10,257 nucleotides of DNA from Deltaproteobacteria bacterium (GTDB lineage Bacteria; Myxococcota_A; UBA796; UBA9615), in the NCBI GenBank assembly GCA_029261955.1, contig JAJDAI010000274.1:1-10257 (forward strand), in the 5' to 3' direction. The notes beneath the pieces were generated by a model, which did not search any database, was not told the origin of the DNA, and worked only from the letters and a program-made list of their open reading frames with translations. The translations under genes were made by a program, and so were the position numbers. Positions 6,417 to 10,257 of the stretch are shown here, one piece after another (position 1 is the first letter of the stretch; every line of letters begins with the position of its first letter).

Positions 6417-7759
6417 GGCGCCTCTTCCTCCGCCTCTACGCCGTCGTGGGGGTGGTCCTCCTGGCGAGCGTGGCGGTCGTGGCCCTGCTGCTGCCGAAGG
6501 AGCGCACGGTCACGATCGACCGGCAGATCCAGGGCATGGCCGGCATCGCCCCGTCGGAGGTGGCCGCCCGCTTCGCTGGAGCCGACCGCCAGGCGGCCGC
6601 GGGCGAGCTCACCGAGCAGCTCGGCCTGACCGTCTCCGTGCTGCCCGAAGAGGCGGTCATCGGCGCGGTCGGCGCCTTCGCCCGGCGGAACCTCGGTGAG
6701 GGCAAGTCGGTGGTGCAGCTGCACGACGCCGGCCCGGCGATCTACGTGCCGCTGTCCGGCCAGTCCTTCGTCGCGGTCCTGCGCCCCGGGCCTCCCCCTC
6801 CGCCCTGGCGCGGTCCACGCGGGGTGGTGCTGGCGGTGGTGGTGCTGTTCTCCCTGGGCGGCGCGGTCTTCCTGCTGATCCGCCCCGTCGAGCGCCAGCT
6901 GGAAGCGGTCAGCACAGCGGCTCAGCGGATCCGCCTCGGGGAGCTCGACGCACGCGCCGCGGTCCTGCGCGACGACGCCTCGGGGCAGCTCGCGACCAGC
7001 TTCAACGAGATGGCGGAGCGCGTTCAGACCATCCTCGACACCCGCAAGACGCTGCTGCACGGCGTGTCCCACGAGCTGCGGACGCCGCTGGCCCGTCTGC
7101 GCTTCGCGGTCGAGCTGCTCACGGTCGGTGAGGGCCAGGAGAAGCGCGTCGACGAGATCCTCGGGGACGTCACCGAGCTCGAGGAGCTGGTGTCCGAGCT
7201 GATGCGCTACAGCCAGCTCGAAGGCGACGGCGAGCTGACGACCGAGTCCGTCAAGCTCGACGACCTGGTCGGGGCCCTGGTGGAAGAGGCGCGCCGGCTG
7301 CGGGCCGACGTCGTGGTCGAGGCCGACCTGAGCGCCGTGCCGCCCGTCGACATCGATCTGCGGCTCGTGCAGCGCGCCATCAACAACCTCATCAACAACG
7401 CTGTGCGCTACGCCGAGGGCCGGGTGCACGTGCGCTGCGAGCTGCTGCCGGGCGCCATCGCGGTGCACGTGGACGACGACGGACCCGGCGTGCCCGAGGC
7501 CGACCGCAACCGGATCTTCGAGCCCTTCGTGCGCGGCGACGCGGCGCGAACCCGCGACAAGGGCGGCATCGGCCTGGGCCTGGCCCTGGCCCGCAAGGGC
7601 GCCCGCGCGAGCGGCGGCGACATCACGGTGCAGGACTCGCCCCTGGGTGGCGCGCGCTTCAGCTTCGAGCTCGAGCTGCCCGAGCAGGAGTCGATGACCA
7701 CGCTCCAGAAGCTGACGGGGCGGCTGGCTGGGAAGCGAAAGCTCGACGGCACGGGCTGA
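6413..7759 (+). CDS. Sensor histidine kinase (HAMP-HisKA-HATPase), partner of the upstream regulator
   Basis: The 448-residue protein starts at GTG 6413, inside the response-regulator stop (GTGA). Domains in order: TM1 about 8-27; a periplasmic sensor segment of about 105 residues; an unusual proline run PGPPPPPW (125-132); TM2 about 137-156; HAMP about 157-209; H-box HGVSHELRTPLARLRF with the phospho-accepting H220; N-box NNLINNAVRYA (324-334, catalytic N329); G1 box DDDGPGV (354-360); F box IFEPFVRGD (368-376); and G2 box GGIGLGLALAR (384-394). All catalytic boxes are intact. The kinase fold should end near residue 423, so the last 25 residues (QESMTTLQKLTGRLAGKRKL region) are a basic tail of unknown use. 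The H-box, HAMP and pairing fit RstB/EnvZ-like kinases. The sensor segment matches nothing I recognise, so the signal is unknown. Confidence 0.95.
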   Translation: MRRLFLRLYAVVGVVLLASVAVVALLLPKERTVTIDRQIQGMAGIAPSEVAARFAGADRQAAAGELTEQLGLTVSVLPEEAVIGAVGAFARRNLGEGKSVVQLHDAGPAIYVPLSGQSFVAVLRPGPPPPPWRGPRGVVLAVVVLFSLGGAVFLLIRPVERQLEAVSTAAQRIRLGELDARAAVLRDDASGQLATSFNEMAERVQTILDTRKTLLHGVSHELRTPLARLRFAVELLTVGEGQEKRVDEILGDVTELEELVSELMRYSQLEGDGELTTESVKLDDLVGALVEEARRLRADVVVEADLSAVPPVDIDLRLVQRAINNLINNAVRYAEGRVHVRCELLPGAIAVHVDDDGPGVPEADRNRIFEPFVRGDAARTRDKGGIGLGLALARKGARASGGDITVQDSPLGGARFSFELELPEQESMTTLQKLTGRLAGKRKLDGTG

Positions 7760-7773
7760 CGAGGGAGAGCCCG
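7752..7773 (+). terminator. Weak hairpin at the end of the operon
   Basis: CGGGCT (7752-7757) can pair with AGCCCG (7768-7773) around a 10-base loop that includes the rest of the kinase stop codon. No T-tract follows, so it is not a standard intrinsic terminator; chance is plausible in DNA this GC-rich. Confidence 0.2.
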
Positions 7774-7774
7774 G

Positions 7775-7801
7775 TTGAGCAGAGTCCGCCTCGGCTAGCC
7801 T
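7775..7801 (+). promoter_or_regulatory. Possible sigma-70-like promoter giving a leaderless mRNA
   Basis: TTGAGC (7775-7780) and TAGCCT (7796-7801) are separated by 15 bases, shorter than the ideal 17. The second box ends six bases before the ATG at 7808, so transcription would begin at or next to the start codon. No Shine-Dalgarno lies within 20 bases of that ATG, which fits a leaderless transcript. The box also overlaps the palindrome GGCTAGCC (7793-7800). Evidence is motif-only. Confidence 0.35.
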
Positions 7802-7807
7802 GGGCCC

Positions 7808-10210
7808 ATGAGGCTCCTGCTCTTCCTGCTCGTCCTGCTCCTGCCCACCCTCGCCTCCGCCCAGGTCTGCGGGGACCTCGTCCTGGACCCCGGGGAGTCC
7901 TGCGACGACGGCGCGCTGGACGCGGACGATGGCTGCGACGCTGCTTGCCTCATCGAGCCCGGGTGGCTCTGCGCCGAGCCGCTGTTCTTCGACGGCTCCT
8001 GGGTGGTGGAGGACTACATCGCGGCCGGGAGCTGGGTCGTCGCGCCCGACGGGGACGGCGTGGACTCCGACGCGGTGGACCCGACCTTCTTCATCGCCCC
8101 CTTCGACGCGAACGCCGCGGTGCAGGGCTTCTCGGTCACCGTGTCCGCCGCGGACGACGACTTCTTCGGCTTCGCCATCGGCGTGGAGCCCGGCGACTCC
8201 AGCAACGCCGCGGCCTCCTACCTGCTCCTCGACTGGAAGCAGGGCGACCAGGTCCACGTCACGCCGGCGATCGAGGGCATGGCCCTCTCCCAGGTCAGCG
8301 GCGTGCCCTCCTGGGACGAGTTCTGGTCCCACAGCGACGAGGTGGACGGCGACGGCTTCGTGACCGAGCTCGCCCGAGCCGCGACCCTGGGGAATCAGGG
8401 CTGGGAAGAGGACGTCACCTACGAGTTCCTGGTGCAGCTCGCGGACGACAGCTCGCTCCAGGTGCTGGTGGACGGCCTGCTCGAGTTCGAGCTGCCGGGT
8501 CCCTTCGCCGACGGCTCCTTCGCCCTCTACAACCTCTCCCAGGTCGAGGTGCTCTTCGAGCAGCTCAGCGCGGAAGGCAGCGCCTGCTCCGAGGTCTGCG
8601 GCGACGGCCTGCTGACCCCCAGCGATGCCTGCGACGACGCCAACCGCAGCGCCGGCGACGGCTGCGCGACCGACTGCACGGTCGAGGAGTTCTGGGTCTG
8701 CGCCGACGAGCCGAGCAGCTGCCGGGGGATCTGCGGAGACGGCGTGGTGGTGGGGCTCGAGTGCGAGGACGGGAACAGCGACAACGGCGACGGCTGCTCC
8801 GATGCCTGCGACGCCGAGCACGGCTTCGACTGCGCGCCGCCCTTCGACCTGCGGGTGGCCTCGCCCGAGGGCTGGGGCGGCTCGGGGGATGTCTGGACCG
8901 TCAGCGCGGACGGGCTGAGCGCGACCAGCAGCAACGACGAGGACCCCGTGGTGCTGGTGGCGGAGCGGGACGCGATGGCTGCGCCCCTGTCCTTTGACGT
9001 GGTCGTGGAGGCCGGGGACGACGACTACATCGGCTGGGCGCTCGGCATCGAGCCCGGCGACGAGTCCGAGCCGACCGCCGATTGGCTGCTCATCGACTGG
9101 AAGCAGGGCGACCAGAACGCCTACGGCGAGGACGCCTTCGAGGGCCTCGCGATCTCCCGGGTGACCGGGATCCCGACCCAGAGCGAGTTCTGGGGCCACG
9201 TCGGCCCCGTGGTCGAGCTGGCGCGCGCCACCAACCTGGGCTCCGCGGGCTGGGTCCGCGACCAGAGCTACGCCATCGACATCGAGTACAGCGAGACGCA
9301 GCTGCAGCTGTGGGTCGACGGCGTGCTCGAGCTCGACCTGAGCGGCACGTTCCCCGCCGGCAGCTTCGGCATCTACAACCTCAGCCAGGTCGGAACGACG
9401 ACGAGTTGGACCGGGGATGTGGGCTCCCTCTGCCTCAGCGAGTGCGGCGACGGCTCACTGGCGGCGGACGAGGCCTGCGACGACGGCGACCTGGACCCCG
9501 CGGACGGCTGCGACGCCTCCTGTGCCGTCGAGGCTGGCTGGGTCTGCGACGAGGGCGACCCCAGCTTCTGCGAGCCCGACTCGGACGGCGACGGGGTCGG
9601 TGACTCGGTGGACAACTGCCCCGACGAGCCCAACGGCGACCAGGTCGACACCGACGGCGACGGCCCAGGCGACGCCTGCGATGTCTGCCCCTTCGACGAC
9701 CCCGACGACACGGACGGCGACGGGGTCTGCGACTCCGATGACCCGTGCCCCGCCGATGCCGCCGACGACACAGACGGCGACGGCGTCTGCGACTCGGACG
9801 ATCCCTGCCCGCTCGACGCCGCGGACGACACAGACGGCGACGGCGTCTGCGACTCGGACGATCCCTGCCCGCTGGACTTCCCGGACGACACGGATGGGGA
9901 CGGGGTCTGCGACTCCGATGATCTCTGCCCCGTCGACCTCGCCGACGACACCGACGGCGACGGGGTCTGCGACTCGGACGATCCCTGCCCGCTGGACGCC
10001 GCCGACGACACGGACGGGGACGGGGTCTGCGACTCGGATGACCTGTGCCCGCTCGACAACCCGGACGACACGGACGGGGACGGGGTCTGTGACACCGACG
10101 ATCCCTGCCCACTGGACTCCCCCGACGACACGGACGGGGACGGGGTCTGCGACACCGACGACCCGTGCCCCATCGACGACCCCGACGACACGGACGGCGA
10201 CGGGGTCTGA
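7808..10210 (+). CDS. Secreted multidomain protein: Cys-rich (DUF4215-type) repeats, two thrombospondin-C-like domains, TSP type 3 array
   Basis: The 800-residue product starts with a Sec signal peptide (MRLLLFLLVLLLPTLASA-QV). Four Myxococcus-type cysteine-rich repeats follow the pattern CGDG..-E/D-x-CDDG-..-DGC-..-C at about 20-55, 263-298, 308-342 and 545-580. Between repeats 1 and 2 (about 60-255), and between 3 and 4 (about 345-540), lie two related domains resembling the thrombospondin C-terminal lectin-like fold: DDDxxG, then LL-DWKQGDQ, EFW-H, ELARA, VDG-LE and GSF-YNLSQ. A canonical TSP3 repeat (591-625) leads into a 20-residue tandem array to the end. Asp side chains in DTDGDG-type loops should bind calcium. 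The protein is probably extracellular or surface-anchored and adhesive, which is inference. It stops at a TGA replacing a repeat cysteine and lacks any C-terminal sorting signal. It is not part of the upstream operon. Confidence 0.88.
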   Translation: MRLLLFLLVLLLPTLASAQVCGDLVLDPGESCDDGALDADDGCDAACLIEPGWLCAEPLFFDGSWVVEDYIAAGSWVVAPDGDGVDSDAVDPTFFIAPFDANAAVQGFSVTVSAADDDFFGFAIGVEPGDSSNAAASYLLLDWKQGDQVHVTPAIEGMALSQVSGVPSWDEFWSHSDEVDGDGFVTELARAATLGNQGWEEDVTYEFLVQLADDSSLQVLVDGLLEFELPGPFADGSFALYNLSQVEVLFEQLSAEGSACSEVCGDGLLTPSDACDDANRSAGDGCATDCTVEEFWVCADEPSSCRGICGDGVVVGLECEDGNSDNGDGCSDACDAEHGFDCAPPFDLRVASPEGWGGSGDVWTVSADGLSATSSNDEDPVVLVAERDAMAAPLSFDVVVEAGDDDYIGWALGIEPGDESEPTADWLLIDWKQGDQNAYGEDAFEGLAISRVTGIPTQSEFWGHVGPVVELARATNLGSAGWVRDQSYAIDIEYSETQLQLWVDGVLELDLSGTFPAGSFGIYNLSQVGTTTSWTGDVGSLCLSECGDGSLAADEACDDGDLDPADGCDASCAVEAGWVCDEGDPSFCEPDSDGDGVGDSVDNCPDEPNGDQVDTDGDGPGDACDVCPFDDPDDTDGDGVCDSDDPCPADAADDTDGDGVCDSDDPCPLDAADDTDGDGVCDSDDPCPLDFPDDTDGDGVCDSDDLCPVDLADDTDGDGVCDSDDPCPLDAADDTDGDGVCDSDDLCPLDNPDDTDGDGVCDTDDPCPLDSPDDTDGDGVCDTDDPCPIDDPDDTDGDGV
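7985..8572 (+). other. Thrombospondin-C-like domain, copy 1
   Basis: This stretch encodes residues about 60-255 of the secreted protein. It contains DDDFFGFAIG, LLLDWKQGDQ, EFWSH and GSFALYNLSQV. It carries an extra acidic DEVDGDGF insertion relative to copy 2. Boundaries are approximate. Confidence 0.65.
8840..9427 (+). other. Thrombospondin-C-like domain, copy 2
   Basis: This stretch encodes residues about 345-540. It parallels copy 1 with DDDYIGWALG, LLIDWKQGDQ, EFWGH and GSFGIYNLSQV. Twenty-three bases are identical between copies (8229-8251 and 9093-9115), pointing to an internal duplication. Boundaries are approximate. Confidence 0.65.
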
Positions 10211-10257
10211 GATTCGGATGATCCCTGACCGGTCGAGGCGGCCGAAGACGAGGAGGG
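9661..10257 (+). repeat. 60-bp tandem repeat array encoding TSP type 3 units
   Basis: The period is exactly 60 bp (20 codons). A divergent first unit (9661-9720) is followed by eight good units (9721-10200) and a degenerate partial ninth (10201-10257). The encoded unit is DGVCDSDDPCPxDxxDDTDG, with two cysteines each. The variable positions are the two or three residues after CP. Units starting at 9781 and 9841 are identical over their first 30-plus bases, which suggests recent duplication or gene conversion. Confidence 0.95.
10211..10257 (+). other. Degenerate in-frame continuation of the repeat array after the stop
   Basis: Read in the gene's own frame after TGA 10208-10210, this segment gives DSDDP-stop-PVEAAEDEEG. 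It aligns residue by residue with the repeat unit DSDDPCPLDAADDTDG. The second stop, TGA at 10226-10228, again replaces a TGC cysteine codon. Either the gene was truncated by mutation or the base calls near this edge are poor. Confidence 0.6.

Noticed and set aside
6389..9199. A 936-codon open frame on the minus strand across the kinase and secreted-protein genes
   Set aside because: It lies opposite two genes with clear domains and has low-complexity composition rich in Gly, Ala, Val, Arg and His. Long antisense frames are expected in very GC-rich coding DNA.
10208..10228. UGA read as cysteine or selenocysteine
   Set aside because: Six of the seven upstream genes end in TGA, so UGA is a stop here. 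The surrounding changes also hit other codons, and no SECIS-like hairpin is apparent in the few bases available.
9661..10257. CRISPR array
   Set aside because: The units abut with no unique spacers, keep a single reading frame and encode a calcium-binding-type protein repeat.

Overview
The window is GC-rich, densely coded DNA. Every gene I accept is on the + strand. The last gene combines Myxococcus-type cysteine-rich repeats (DUF4215 type), thrombospondin-C-like domains and a long aspartate-rich thrombospondin type 3 array. That mixture is typical of Myxococcota and related former Deltaproteobacteria, so I infer such a Gram-negative host. This assignment rests on domain style, not on a marker gene.

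Positions 1-7759 look like one long operon of seven genes. In order they are: the C-terminal end of an ATP-grasp enzyme; a fold-type III PLP-dependent decarboxylase; a 732-residue protein joining a urea-transporter-like channel to an M23 metallopeptidase-like domain; a secreted TPR plus predicted beta-barrel protein with a TTG start; a small secreted TPR protein; an OmpR-family (RstA-like) response regulator; and a sensor histidine kinase. Five of the six junctions are 4-base stop/start overlaps (ATGA, ATGA, TTGA, ATGA, GTGA). The sixth has a 4-base gap with a clear GGAG ribosome binding site. Translation is therefore probably coupled along the chain, which suggests a shared role.

Positions 7760-7807 form the only real intergenic gap. 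It holds a weak hairpin and a possible promoter placed so that the downstream mRNA would be leaderless.

Positions 7808-10210 encode a secreted 800-residue multidomain protein: four cysteine-rich repeats, two thrombospondin-C-like domains, and a tandem array of exact 60-bp (20-residue) calcium-binding-type repeats. The gene stops inside the array. A degenerate further copy continues in the same frame to the window end, with TGA at both cysteine codons.

A working idea, which is inference: the first two genes make or modify an amino-acid-derived metabolite; the channel/peptidase fusion and the two TPR proteins act in the envelope; and the two-component pair senses envelope or metabolite state. 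The most unusual element is the urea-channel/M23 fusion in this setting, followed by the inverted thrombospondin-like architecture and the truncated repeat array.
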